63,507 nt of DNA. It comes from a bacterium. Its GTDB lineage: Bacteria; Pseudomonadota; Alphaproteobacteria; Acetobacterales; Acetobacteraceae. The position numbers and the translations under genes were made by a program. The stretch covers positions 1 through 63,507 of the forward strand of contig JAMFRO010000026.1 in NCBI GenBank assembly GCA_026224825.1, read 5' to 3'. Within the stretch, counting starts at the first letter, position 1. Each line of letters opens with the position of its first letter. The notes beneath the pieces were generated by a model. That model saw nothing but the letters and a program-made list of their open reading frames with translations. It did no database searches and was not told where the DNA came from. Below, one piece after another: positions 43,301-52,604 of this stretch.

Positions 43301-46300
43301 GCCACCGGAGACCAGGCTGAGTGCCCCCGTGCCGGTGCGGATGACGCTGAAGGCGGGGACCTCTCCCGGCCCGTAATGCGCATCCTCCAGTGTCAGATTG
43401 CCGGCATCGCCCGCCGCCGCCAGCGCGCTTGCCGCCTGCACGGCATTGATATCGGCGGCCGCCGTGTTGGCGCCGCTTACCAGATGGATGGACCAGGAGA
43501 GATCGCCCGCCGGCAGCAATTGCCCGAGCGGGTAGATCTGCCCCTGGGTGCCGCTTGCCGCCGTGCGCGTAGAAACGCTGGCGGCGCCGTTGGCGAAGCT
43601 GATGTAGCTGTTGCCCGGGATAACGGAACCCGGCAGCAGCGTCAGATTCTGCGATAACACTACCACCGCGCCTGTCAGCGGGGTTCTGTTGTTGCCCGAG
43701 GCGATGGTGATGGGCGTGCTGGCTGGCCAGATTACTGCGGCGACGTTCAGCGTAAAGGGGAAGATGCCGCCGGCCCCGATGATGGTGCCGCTCAGCAGTT
43801 TCGTTCCTGCGGGGACGAGTTCGCCGGCGGTAAACAAAGTGACGCCGGCGCGAGAAATATTGCTGGTGGCGATGAAGGCAGTGCTGGTGGTCTGGGCGGC
43901 ACCGGCAAGGGTCAGGGCAACCGGCGCCACGGCACCGCTCTCGAACACGCCGGCGCTGACCGGCACGGCATAATTGAGGCTGCTGCCCTCGTTGGCGATG
44001 GCGGAGCCGGCGGCCAGCGTGACGCTCGTGGGTACGACCGTGCTCTCGCCGTTGGGCGCAGCACCCGCATACAGCACCCAGCCACTGGCGTAGCTGGTGC
44101 CGGCATCGCTGACCGGCTGGCCAAAACCGTCGGTGATGCTGCCATAGACATTCAGATTGCCGCCGACGCGCAGAACCACCACCCCGGGCTCGCCGGAGCC
44201 GTTGACAGCCGGGTCCACCTGCTGGCCATAGCCCACGGGATCGGAATAGCGGTAGCCGGACAGGTCGAGATCGCCCTGCACGGTGAGATCGCCATCCGCG
44301 GTGGCGCTGGTGATCTGCACGCCCGGGCGGAAGTGGAGAACGGAGTCATAGGCGGCCAGCCCACTCAGCCGGCCGGCAAGGTCGGTGTTGGTGGCAGCGG
44401 CCGCCATGTAGGGCAGCGTGTCGCTGCTGTTGATCTGGTCCAGATAGGCCTGGGTGATCAGCGCATCCGGCGCGCCCGAGGCCGTGCCGGTGGTATCCGG
44501 CAGGCCGTGATAGGTGGCGAAGGCATTGACCGCGATGGTGGCCGCCCCGCTGATGTTCAGCCTGGTGGCAGTGTCGATATCGGCATCGCCCGCGGTGTTG
44601 CCGCCGAGCCGCGGCACGTTCAGCTCCAGATCGCCGCGCGCCATCCCGTCGGCGGAGGCCATGTCTATGGTGGCACCGGACTGCAGCGTCAGCTCGCCGT
44701 TCGTGGTGGTCAGGCTGACCTCGGGCGTGTTCGCCGCCGCGATGACCTGGCCGTAGCTGTCGGTCTGCAGCTTTTGGCCCTCGGCCGCCAGCACGGCGCC
44801 GGGGGCCAATGTCAGATCGTCTCCCGCCGCCAGGCTGATGCTGCCGGCGCCGCCAAAACTGGCATCGATCGTGCCGTCGACGGTCAGGCTACCGTTATCG
44901 ACCGAGACGCTGACGCTCTGCGCCTCGACGCCATTGCCGATGGTAAGGTCGCCCTGCTCGATCTCGAAGGATCGCGCATCGAAAAAACCGCCATTGTCGA
45001 GGGCATTGTTCAGTGCCGTGAAATCTGGGAGTGTTTGCGCGCGCAGCGTGAATGAGCCGGATGTATTGGTGCCGGGGGCGCTGCCGTTCAGCGTACCGTT
45101 AAGCGCTACCGTGCCGCCTTGCGCCGTCAGCGTAACCGAACCCGCATTGCTGCCCGCGGCCGAGACGTCGATGACCGACCCGGCCGCCTGGGTGATGTTG
45201 CCGCCGGCACTCTCGGCCACCAGGCTGCCGCCGGCGCCATAGGTGGTGGTGCCGAGAACATCGCTGACATCGCCCGCGAGATCGAAGTTCGAAGCGGCGC
45301 CGAGTGTGATGTCACCAGTGGCCTGCATGTCGAGCTTGCCGCCGGGCAGGATCACCGTGCTGCCGATATTTTCCGACGCGGCGGTCAGGTCGATTTCTGC
45401 ACCGGCCGCGTTGGCGGTAAGCGATGTTGCCGGTGCCGCACCGGCCGGGACGGCGAGGTTCAGCGCGCCGCCCGTGGTAAAACCCATGCTCGCCTCATCC
45501 GCGCCGGTCAGCAGCGGCGTATTCAGGTTCAGCACCCCGCCCGCCCCCGCCGTGCCGTATTGCGCCTGGCTCTGGTACACGGCCAGCGTGCCCTGGTTGT
45601 TGGCGGTGATCTCGGTCGCAGCATTCAGGTTGACGGTGGCGAAACCAAGCGTGAGCCGGTCGAGCGGCACGTCGCGGGTGGGCTCGTCCAGATCGGAATA
45701 GCCGAAGATGATCGTATTGGCATCGAAATCGAGCGTGCCGGCGCCGGTGCCGGCCCCGTTCGCCAGCACGGCACCCGGCACGGCGGATGCGCCGGAGGCC
45801 AGCTCGCCATTCCAGACGATGGTGCCGGCGCTGATCGTCGCGACATCGCCTGCCGAACCGAAGCCGTAGATCGCCGGGCTGTCGATCACCAGCTGGACGT
45901 TGCTGCCGCTGAGATCGAGCGCGGTCGTGCCGAAGAAATTCAGCGATTGCGATGCCGAAAGAACCAATATCTGCGTGGCGGGCACGCCGGCCGCAGGCAC
46001 GCCCGCGGTCAGCCGTTGCAGCACGGCCGGTGTCAGTGTCAGCCCCGCCACCGAAGCTGCCCCGACCGAATCCGGATCGCCGACATTGATCTCCGGCACG
46101 GAGAGGTCGAGATAGGCGGCGCCATAATTCGCATTCAGGCCGATGTTCACGGCAGCGCCGGTGGAGAGGGTAATCGACCCGTCCGAATAGACCGTCGCAC
46201 CGTCGGCGATGGTGATCGGGCCACCACTCGCGCCGCTGGTGTTTGTATAGGTGATATAGCCGTTGCCGACATCTAATATGCTACTGCCCCCGTTCGTATA

Positions 46301-49300
46301 TGGTCCGGCGTTGCTGGAATCGATCGGCAGGCTGCCCTGGCCCAGCGTATCGATCTCTGACCCATCCTCCAGCGTGATGCCGCCGCTGGTGCTGGTCGAG
46401 GTCAGGATCACGCGCGCCGCCGTCACGGTGGCGCCCGAGTCCAGCGTGATGCCCGCGGCTTTGATTTCCAGAATCTGCGGATCGAAAGCGTCGATTGCCT
46501 CGGCGCTCAGGGCCGCCACACCAGCCACTGGGGCCGCCGCCGTGGCACCATCGATCGAGAGATCGCCGTTACTGTTGATCTGCACGGTGCCGCCGACGCC
46601 GCCACTGGCCGGCACGAAGGAGGTGACACCGGCATCACTGAGTTCAGCCGAGCCGAGCGCTGGAATGTTCAGCACCAAACGGCCGGCATCTTCTGGCAGT
46701 TGCGGGCGATTGGCACCGAACTGCGCGGCATCGGCCACCAGGAAGTCGCTGTAGCTCTCGGTGTCGTAATCGGCGTAATTCTGCACGGTCGCAGCCGGGG
46801 TGATGGTGAAGCCGCTGGGCAGGCTGCTTTCGACATTGGTGTTGACCACGCCCGTCTGGCCTGCGACCACATAGGAGCCGTTCGGCAGAGCCACGACCGA
46901 TGCGGCGGCGAGATTGGCCGCGCCGTCGAATTCCACGCGGTAGCCGTCCTGGCTCAGCGCATAGGATGCCGGCAGCAGAGTATAGCGCCCGGCGGGTAGG
47001 CCGGGCACACCGGCAGGAATGATGATCTGCTCGCCCACTGCCGGCGGCGAGCCGGTGATACCGGTCTGCGTATTACCCTGCGCCGACGCCACTTCCGGCT
47101 GTACCCCGGCGACAATAGCATAGACTTGGTTCGTGCTCAGCGTCGGCTGGGTGACGCCGCCGGACGCACCGACCTGCAACAGCGGCGAGACCAGCACATC
47201 GGTCGAGCCGCCCTCGCCGCTGATGAAACCCTCGCCGGTGAGGTTGCCGCCGCCGTTGAGATCGAGCGTCGCACCTTGCGAGACGTTGATCTGTTGCGCG
47301 CTGAGCGTGATCGTTCCGGGCTGGACAGCCGGGCCGCTCGCCAGCGTAACGGCATTCAACCCGTAAATCGTACTGTTGCCGATCGTGGCCGCCCCGCCAT
47401 TGACGTCATAGGTGACGCCATCCGTCGTGCCGCCATAGGGAATGGTCAGCCCGGCGGCGCTGACCGAGGTGAGGCTGCCCGGCAGCAGCTCGACCACCGC
47501 CTGTGGATCGCCATTGATGGAGACCCCGAATGTGTGATCCGGAAGCACATTGTTGATACTCGTCAGCGAACCAAAAGTGATGCTGCCGAGCGGATTCCAG
47601 ACCACCCCGCTATCCTCGATGGTGGCTGCGTAGAAGGCGAGAGCCCCCTGAATATCGTCGGGCGCCACCGGGTCATTGCCCGTCGGCTGGCTGATGGTGA
47701 GCACACCGCTGGGCATGAATGTGCCGGTGGCGCCGGTTAGTGCTGGATCGTAGCCGGCGAGGACGGAGGCCGTATCGCCGTTCGCGGCGGTGGAATAGAT
47801 GACGCTGGCGCTGAGATTGACATTGCCCGTGCTGGTCAGCGTCGTTGGCGCCGGCGTGCCGCCCGGTACGCTCCCCGCGAGGAAGCGCATATCGCCAGTG
47901 CTGTCGAGATTGACGGTGGCAAAACCGTTCAGATCCTGGGTGACCGTGCCTGTGCCTGCCGTTTCGGTCTCGATACCGCCAAAACTGACCGCATCCGAAA
48001 GATCGATCAGCCCGGCCTGCACGGTGAACGAACCGCTGGAATTCACCGGTGAATAGCCAGAGACGGTCTGCAGCGAGGTCTGGCCGCCGTTGGTGGTGTT
48101 GACCTCATTGCCGGTCAGCACGACATGCGGGGCCGCCAGTACGACCGATCCATCGCCGGTGCTGTCCGCAATTCGGCCCTGGGCAAGGGTGATGGATTGC
48201 GCCACCGTCAGCGTCACGTCGCCCTGGAACATCAAGGCATCATTGGCCGAGAAGGAGAGCGTGCCGAAGTCGCCGGTATCGATCTGCGCCACGCTGATCT
48301 GGCCTGTGCCCTGAACGAGTGATGCATCGGCAACGCCCGGCGTCAGGTAGGCGGGCAATGCAGCCGCTGTGCCATCCTGAGTGATGGTGAGGATGCGCGC
48401 CGCATCGGGCAGGTTCTGCGCATTAAGAAGCCCGTCCGTGTCCAAAGTGAGGAACAATGAACCGCCGGCGGCCCCGGCGCCGCCCGCGGGCGCCAGCATG
48501 CCGCCGTACAGGAACAGCCCGTTCTGGGATTCCAACGCGATGCTGCCGCCTGCACCGGCAAACTGGATCGGCTGTTCTGCCGCCGTGCCCTCAGCCCGCG
48601 CCGGCGCAGGATTGGCCAGCGGCGGCGGCAGCTCCACGGCGGAGGACCCCGCAGCATCGAGCACCGCGCCGGTCTCGGTGATGATCGCCGCCTGATTGCC
48701 TGTGATGTCGATCGTGCCGCCGGAGGGGGCGATGGCGATGCTGTCCCCAGCGGCGTTGCTGGCGGTGAATGATGCTGCCGCCGTGCTGATCTGGCTGGTG
48801 CTGCCGAGCCAGACCGACAGAATCTGCCCGTCCGCATAGGTGGTGACCGGGGTGACGCTGGTAATCGTGTCATTGTCGGTGATATCGATCGTGCCGCCTG
48901 GAGCCGTCAGATCGCCGTCGATGGTCATCTGGCCGTCGCCGGTCAGGGTAATCGCCTGTTTCGGATCGACCGTGATGGAGGAGCCTGCCGGGAGGTCGAG
49001 AGACCCCGTCGAATTAAGGGTCAGGCTGGCGCCGGGGCGCTGGCTGATGCTGGTCAGCTGCGTGTTGGCGGTATAGAGCGGCAGCAGCGTCAGCGTCGCC
49101 CCTGCCACCGTATCGCCGCCCGTCGGAACCAGGGCGCTGGTGCCGGTAAACTGCTCGGTCGGCTCCAGCACATCGATGGACGTATCCGGGGCGATGCTAA
49201 TCTGGCCGTTCAGCGTATAGGATGAGAAACCGGCATCGAAGAACTCCGGCTGCAGCGTGACGGTCGCGGGATCGACCGAGGCCGGGAGCGCGCCGATCTG

Positions 49301-52300
49301 TATGTTCGGCGCATCGAGGGTGAGGGCGCCGCCGGCGGAAAAACCGGTGCTCTCCAGTGCTCCGTCCAGCAGCAGATCGCCGGTCTCGGGCAAGGCGCTG
49401 TCCAGATTGACCAGGGACAATGTCACATTGCCCCCTGCCCCGCCGGTACGCGCACCGTTTTGCGCGATCACGGCACCCGCTGACGCATCGATCACGCTGC
49501 CCGTATCAAGCTGCAGATTGGTGGCCGAAACCAACAACACAGCGCCGCCATTGGCGAAGGCAGCATCGTCCGGCCCCGCCGGGTCCGCCACCATATTGGT
49601 CCATACGCCCGCGGTGTCGATCGCGGCACCGTCCGCCAGCACGACGTCGCCGGTCACCGCCGTCACCGGGTCTGCCAGCGCGGTTTGCGTGGCTTGGTCG
49701 ACATTACCGGCACTGACGCTGCCGGAAGGTTCTGTGAGGTCGGCCGAGATCGTCACCGCCGAACCGTACAGGCTGACGGTTGCGCCGTCGGCCAAGGTGA
49801 GCGGTGCCGTCACCCCCACCTCCCCGTTGGTCAGCACCTCCAGCCCGCCGAGATTCGCTTGGCTGATCGCGGCGGCATTGAAATCGCTGGTTCCCGTGAG
49901 GTCGCCGGGGATGCTGCTGCCCACCGCCAGGCTGTCGGCAATCTCCGCCTCGCCCGTGTCGCCGGTAAAATTCACATCCGTCGCAATCGCGCCGTCGCTC
50001 TTGCTCACATTGCCGATCACCAGCGCACCGGGCTCGGCGACAACATCCTGTGCCAGCAGATAAGGATCGGTCACGCCGCTCGGCGCAGCGCTGGTCTGTT
50101 CGGAGCCGTTCACCACGCTGGCGTCGATGGTGCCAGTGAACAGGCTGGTCGGCGAGTCCAACGTCAGCGTGCCGGCATCGCGGCCTTCGGTGTAGCCGGC
50201 CTCCTCGACGGCTGACGGATCTACCAGCGCGTTGGTGTAGACTTCGCCCACGCCCCAGGTCGCGTGATCGTCCAGGAAGCCGTCATAGACACCGGCATAG
50301 GTGATATAGGCGGGTGCCGTGTTGACGTTGTAGACCTGCCCGTCCTCGCCCAGCAGATAGCTCTGGTTGACCATCCCGGCCTGGTACTGAATGGCGCCGC
50401 CATCAATGTTGAAGACCGAACCGGTCTGCGCCACGATTGCACCCGCCGACCCGGTCTGCAGCGTGATGGCTCCGCCGACCGCGGTCCATTCGCCGATTTC
50501 ATGGCCAGTGGTGGCGAGATAACCGGACACTTCCAGCACGCCGCCATCGGTATAGTCGCGCGCGGTGGGATAGCCCCCGGTGCCGGCCGCCACCATGCTC
50601 AAATCGCGGTCGTCGACATAGACCGTGTTACTGTTCAAATTCGCGGTCAGGCGGTTCTGCGGGTCATCCCGCTGTTCGAACCCCTGAATGTTGACGGCAA
50701 TGTCGTTGGCGGAGACCGGCAAGGCCACGTCGGTGCCAGCGACATCGATGACCGCGCCGCTGTCGGTCTGGATGCGGCTGATCGCGCTGATGGCGACCTG
50801 GCCGCCCTGCACCATGGCCAGCGAGCCATCTTGGAATTCGACCGAATTGCCGGAGACGATTTCCACCCGGGAATTCTCCTCCTGGTCGGACAGCAGACTG
50901 AGATCGTCGAAGCCCGGTGAGGCGATGGGGGTTTCCGCCGCCGACTGGGCGACCAGTGCGGCGCGCTGGCTGTCGAGCGCCGTCGCACTGCTATCCAGCT
51001 CAGGCTCGATCATGGTCAGGCTGCCGCCGCCCAGCGTGACATTGCCGTAGGGGTCCGACGCCGAGGTCAGCAGATGGATCGTGCCACGTACCGAGACCGA
51101 GGTGGTGGAAAGCAGCACACCGGTCTGCGCCACACTCTCGCCATCCAAAGTGATGTCGCCGGTATCGGCCGTGATCATGCCGCTGTTGCTCACCGTGCCG
51201 CTTCCGCCGGCCAGGCTGCTGCCCTGGCTGTTCAGCTGTGCCGACACCTCATTGCCGCGGGTGGTAGAGGCCTCGTTCGCGGTGGTGCTGTAGCCGGGGC
51301 GGAGCAGAAAAGCATCGCCGGCGGCAAGCTCTGCCTGGCCGTCCGGCGTGCTGATCGTGCCGGCATTGCTGACATCCGTTCCCATCAGCAGCACGAAGCC
51401 GCCGCCGGCCGTGACCGAGCCCGGCGCGACGGTGGCGATCTGCGCGCCCGCCTGCACTGTCACCGCCCCGCCGGCATCCGTGAAGCTCGGGTTGTAACTA
51501 TTCCCCGACTGCGTGCTGTAGATGCCGTTGGCGGTGAATTGCGCATCGCTGATGTCCGCCGAGGAGGCGATCAGCGCGCCGACATTGACCTGCGACGCGC
51601 CGCCGAAAATGATGCCGTTATGATTGATCACATAGACCTGTCCGGCGCCCGAGAGCGCACCGAGGATCTGGCTGGGCGAGCCGGAAGGGTCTTCGACCCG
51701 GTTCAGCGCCACGTCGCCAGCGCTCTGATCGAATGTCAGCGTGGTGTTCTTTCCGATATTGAACGTGGTCCAGTTCAGAACCGCATCCGTCGCCGTCTGC
51801 TGGATGGTCACTGCGGTCTTGCCGGCTCTCACGATCTGTACCGGCGTACTGGCGCCGGTCCAACTGGTGACGGGATTGGCGACACCGGAGGCCTCCAGGC
51901 CGCTGTCGGGCACGAGGCCACCGGCCTGCAGCCCGTCCGCCACATTCGGCAGGGTCTGCCCCGGATGGGCCGGGTCGAGGCCGAGATTGTTCGCACCCGA
52001 AACGGCTGCGGACTGGGCCGTCGCCTGGGCTGCCTGCATCGCCGTGATGGCGCGCGCAGCGGCCGCCAGATCATTCGCGGTCTGCACCGCCTGAACCTGC
52101 GTCGTCTGCCCCGTCGAGACCGCAGACGAGCTTGTGAGGGCCGAGGCGCCGGTGGCGGTGCTGGTCGCGGCGGCGACCGGATTGGCCAACGTGGCGAGAC
52201 TGCTGGCCGTCAGCCCACCCGCCAACGCGGGTGCGCCCGCACATAGCGCCAGGCTCGCAACGACACCCCAGCACGCCGCCCCGCGCGCCATTTTCGTAAG

Positions 52301-52315
52301 TCCGCTGATGATCAC
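40364..52315 (-). CDS. Giant filamentous haemagglutinin-type exoprotein (TpsA)
   Basis: A 3983-residue exported adhesin-like protein, one fifth of the window. The frame opens at a GTG (52315). An ATG at 52291 (MARGAACWGVVASLALCAGA) gives a standard signal peptide and may be the real start. The two-partner-secretion domain lies around residues 155-290 (VTIQQTATDAVLNWTTFNIG, SGAGQVYVINHNGIIFGGAS, with N-H-N-G-I where N-P-N-G-I is usual). The body is a long, irregular beta-helix with no cysteine-rich or toxin region. The C-terminus (PSIFLVEVLGYGGGSDTNAP and before) matches DUF3739, found at the end of some haemagglutinins. Secreted by the TpsB encoded downstream. Confidence 0.92.
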   Translation of the reverse strand: MIISGLTKMARGAACWGVVASLALCAGAPALAGGLTASSLATLANPVAAATSTATGASALTSSSAVSTGQTTQVQAVQTANDLAAAARAITAMQAAQATAQSAAVSGANNLGLDPAHPGQTLPNVADGLQAGGLVPDSGLEASGVANPVTSWTGASTPVQIVRAGKTAVTIQQTATDAVLNWTTFNIGKNTTLTFDQSAGDVALNRVEDPSGSPSQILGALSGAGQVYVINHNGIIFGGASQVNVGALIASSADISDAQFTANGIYSTQSGNSYNPSFTDAGGAVTVQAGAQIATVAPGSVTAGGGFVLLMGTDVSNAGTISTPDGQAELAAGDAFLLRPGYSTTANEASTTRGNEVSAQLNSQGSSLAGGSGTVSNSGMITADTGDITLDGESVAQTGVLLSTTSVSVRGTIHLLTSASDPYGNVTLGGGSLTMIEPELDSSATALDSQRAALVAQSAAETPIASPGFDDLSLLSDQEENSRVEIVSGNSVEFQDGSLAMVQGGQVAISAISRIQTDSGAVIDVAGTDVALPVSANDIAVNIQGFEQRDDPQNRLTANLNSNTVYVDDRDLSMVAAGTGGYPTARDYTDGGVLEVSGYLATTGHEIGEWTAVGGAITLQTGSAGAIVAQTGSVFNIDGGAIQYQAGMVNQSYLLGEDGQVYNVNTAPAYITYAGVYDGFLDDHATWGVGEVYTNALVDPSAVEEAGYTEGRDAGTLTLDSPTSLFTGTIDASVVNGSEQTSAAPSGVTDPYLLAQDVVAEPGALVIGNVSKSDGAIATDVNFTGDTGEAEIADSLAVGSSIPGDLTGTSDFNAAAISQANLGGLEVLTNGEVGVTAPLTLADGATVSLYGSAVTISADLTEPSGSVSAGNVDQATQTALADPVTAVTGDVVLADGAAIDTAGVWTNMVADPAGPDDAAFANGGAVLLVSATNLQLDTGSVIDASAGAVIAQNGARTGGAGGNVTLSLVNLDSALPETGDLLLDGALESTGFSAGGALTLDAPNIQIGALPASVDPATVTLQPEFFDAGFSSYTLNGQISIAPDTSIDVLEPTEQFTGTSALVPTGGDTVAGATLTLLPLYTANTQLTSISQRPGASLTLNSTGSLDLPAGSSITVDPKQAITLTGDGQMTIDGDLTAPGGTIDITDNDTITSVTPVTTYADGQILSVWLGSTSQISTAAASFTASNAAGDSIAIAPSGGTIDITGNQAAIITETGAVLDAAGSSAVELPPPLANPAPARAEGTAAEQPIQFAGAGGSIALESQNGLFLYGGMLAPAGGAGAAGGSLFLTLDTDGLLNAQNLPDAARILTITQDGTAAALPAYLTPGVADASLVQGTGQISVAQIDTGDFGTLSFSANDALMFQGDVTLTVAQSITLAQGRIADSTGDGSVVLAAPHVVLTGNEVNTTNGGQTSLQTVSGYSPVNSSGSFTVQAGLIDLSDAVSFGGIETETAGTGTVTQDLNGFATVNLDSTGDMRFLAGSVPGGTPAPTTLTSTGNVNLSASVIYSTAANGDTASVLAGYDPALTGATGTFMPSGVLTISQPTGNDPVAPDDIQGALAFYAATIEDSGVVWNPLGSITFGSLTSINNVLPDHTFGVSINGDPQAVVELLPGSLTSVSAAGLTIPYGGTTDGVTYDVNGGAATIGNSTIYGLNAVTLASGPAVQPGTITLSAQQINVSQGATLDLNGGGNLTGEGFISGEGGSTDVLVSPLLQVGASGGVTQPTLSTNQVYAIVAGVQPEVASAQGNTQTGITGSPPAVGEQIIIPAGVPGLPAGRYTLLPASYALSQDGYRVEFDGAANLAAASVVALPNGSYVVAGQTGVVNTNVESSLPSGFTITPAATVQNYADYDTESYSDFLVADAAQFGANRPQLPEDAGRLVLNIPALGSAELSDAGVTSFVPASGGVGGTVQINSNGDLSIDGATAAAPVAGVAALSAEAIDAFDPQILEIKAAGITLDSGATVTAARVILTSTSTSGGITLEDGSEIDTLGQGSLPIDSSNAGPYTNGGSSILDVGNGYITYTNTSGASGGPITIADGATVYSDGSITLSTGAAVNIGLNANYGAAYLDLSVPEINVGDPDSVGAASVAGLTLTPAVLQRLTAGVPAAGVPATQILVLSASQSLNFFGTTALDLSGSNVQLVIDSPAIYGFGSAGDVATISAGTIVWNGELASGASAVPGAVLANGAGTGAGTLDFDANTIIFGYSDLDEPTRDVPLDRLTLGFATVNLNAATEITANNQGTLAVYQSQAQYGTAGAGGVLNLNTPLLTGADEASMGFTTGGALNLAVPAGAAPATSLTANAAGAEIDLTAASENIGSTVILPGGKLDMQATGDITLGAASNFDLAGDVSDVLGTTTYGAGGSLVAESAGGNITQAAGSVIDVSAAGSNAGSVTLTAQGGTVALNGTLNGSAPGTNTSGSFTLRAQTLPDFTALNNALDNGGFFDARSFEIEQGDLTIGNGVEAQSVSVSVDNGSLTVDGTIDASFGGAGSISLAAGDDLTLAPGAVLAAEGQKLQTDSYGQVIAAANTPEVSLTTTNGELTLQSGATIDMASADGMARGDLELNVPRLGGNTAGDADIDTATRLNISGAATIAVNAFATYHGLPDTTGTASGAPDALITQAYLDQINSSDTLPYMAAAATNTDLAGRLSGLAAYDSVLHFRPGVQITSATADGDLTVQGDLDLSGYRYSDPVGYGQQVDPAVNGSGEPGVVVLRVGGNLNVYGSITDGFGQPVSDAGTSYASGWVLYAGAAPNGESTVVPTSVTLAAGSAIANEGSSLNYAVPVSAGVFESGAVAPVALTLAGAAQTTSTAFIATSNISRAGVTLFTAGELVPAGTKLLSGTIIGAGGIFPFTLNVAAVIWPASTPITIASGNNRTPLTGAVVVLSQNLTLLPGSVIPGNSYISFANGAASVSTRTAASGTQGQIYPLGQLLPAGDLSWSIHLVSGANTAAADINAVQAASALAAAGDAGNLTLEDAHYGPGEVPAFSVIRTGTGALSLVSGGSIVEDSDYGIYTAGAQSPGVTSPYELPQGLDAADGTLLGSSYASLAALAADYQANYPEGGGNVLVSAQGDLNGYVGTSQVLTATDALGSWLWLQGGAGQAAAWWVEFGALEPSSGGSPQLDGFQGIGTLGGGNLTVSAGGDASGLNLAVASTGRVLADGTLLQTGGGNLTADIGEAVNRSTITASSGLITDLRGDTTLTAGSIGTIVPDYQGDDAPGDDPRAVAVLETELATVSGGIDLAPGDGTVTVDTRGDLVVGDVENPGIQSTQTSSTAQVDTTPVDFTADGQTIDASSGGDTVFSLWSSATAVALNSAGGDITPYQNTANNVLTTFYPPHLSVVAQNGNIDFLGGTVELAPAANGQLDLLAADTIYGFAAPFSTNPDPSTTIAMSGADPDVEATPFDPLISVTDPSTGALEYTNSTQGGGLALIAFGADTPTAGLHQDGQAPAAILAGNDIVGLNIGQEVGGQDYIAAMPFDVAAGRDIVGSGSLSTPDLFLNLGQNDVTSVTAGRDILESSFDIAGPGTMLVQAGRNIYEPGTVVAGTAGTGSVFESVGPLFGINPDNRDGGANISVIAGTGTTGPDYTAFENLYLNPDSTLGLQDAAAIIGENDAALLSYLQKNYGYTGGAAGAYARFRQLPADQQELFLLTIYFDMLNQSGLEFNEPGSVRDKSYTLGRDAIAALFPTTTANGQSITYAGNITLFGASGIHTDFGGAIQTLTPGGETIVGVEGATPPGSAGFITQGTGDIDIYAQDSVLLGESRVLTTFGGNVMVWSATGDVNAGRGAKTTVVYAPVQRVYDIYGNVSLSPSVPSTGAGIGTLNPIPQVPPGDINLVAPVGTVDAGEAGIRVSGNLNIAAAHVLNTANIEVQGTTTGVPTVAAPDIGGLSSANNAAGAAAAAAAAAHPAPSDQPSIFLVEVLGYGGGSDTNAPEQEPRERKKPTTQTRYDYGSPFQVLGLGPMSTTQIRQVADAMRPERK

Positions 52316-52604
52316 CGGCCCGTATCCACTGCCGGCCGGATGCCTCTATCTGTCCTCAACATGTCTTCGCGGGCAAGCATTCAAACTCCACTCCGGATAG
52401 GCTGCAATTCTGACCGCGCCGTGCACTTCACATGCACTAGACACGCAACGGAGGCCGAAGCCGAAGTGAAAAGAACCAGAAAATTAGTGACAAGTTTATG
52501 ACGGTGCCGGATGGCGGCATGCTGTTTGCGCGCACAAGGGCGGCCTGGTCGGCCCGTTCCGTAATCTCTTACGCAATCGTGATACGGAAAAGGCCGGCGG
52601 CGGC
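52316..52604. promoter_or_regulatory. Intergenic region with the probable exoprotein promoter
   Basis: No gene. It separates the FecR gene from the giant exoprotein gene. Its GC is lower around 52470-52500 (the minus strand carries TTGTCACTAATTTTCTGG, a possible promoter). A small inverted repeat GTGCA-7 bases-TGCAC occurs at 52421-52437. The ECF sigma encoded upstream is the natural candidate to act here, but I cannot assign its -35 and -10 boxes. Confidence 0.4.

Noticed and set aside
40469..43657. 1062-codon open frame on the plus strand inside the giant exoprotein gene
   Set aside because: It is the antisense of GC-rich beta-helix coding DNA, is rich in Arg, Gly and His without domains, and has no ribosome-binding site. 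The minus-strand protein is clearly recognisable. The same applies to plus-strand frames at 45119-46276 and 51074-52246.
40364..52315. Contact-dependent inhibition toxin (CdiA-like)
   Set aside because: There is no VENN-type motif, no toxin-like C-terminus and no small immunity gene next to it. The C-terminus is DUF3739 instead.
40364..52315. CRISPR array or long tandem repeat in the giant gene
   Set aside because: Repeated G/A/T-rich coding strings vary in sequence and spacing and are explained by beta-helix protein repeats. No CRISPR-like repeat-spacer pattern is present in the window.
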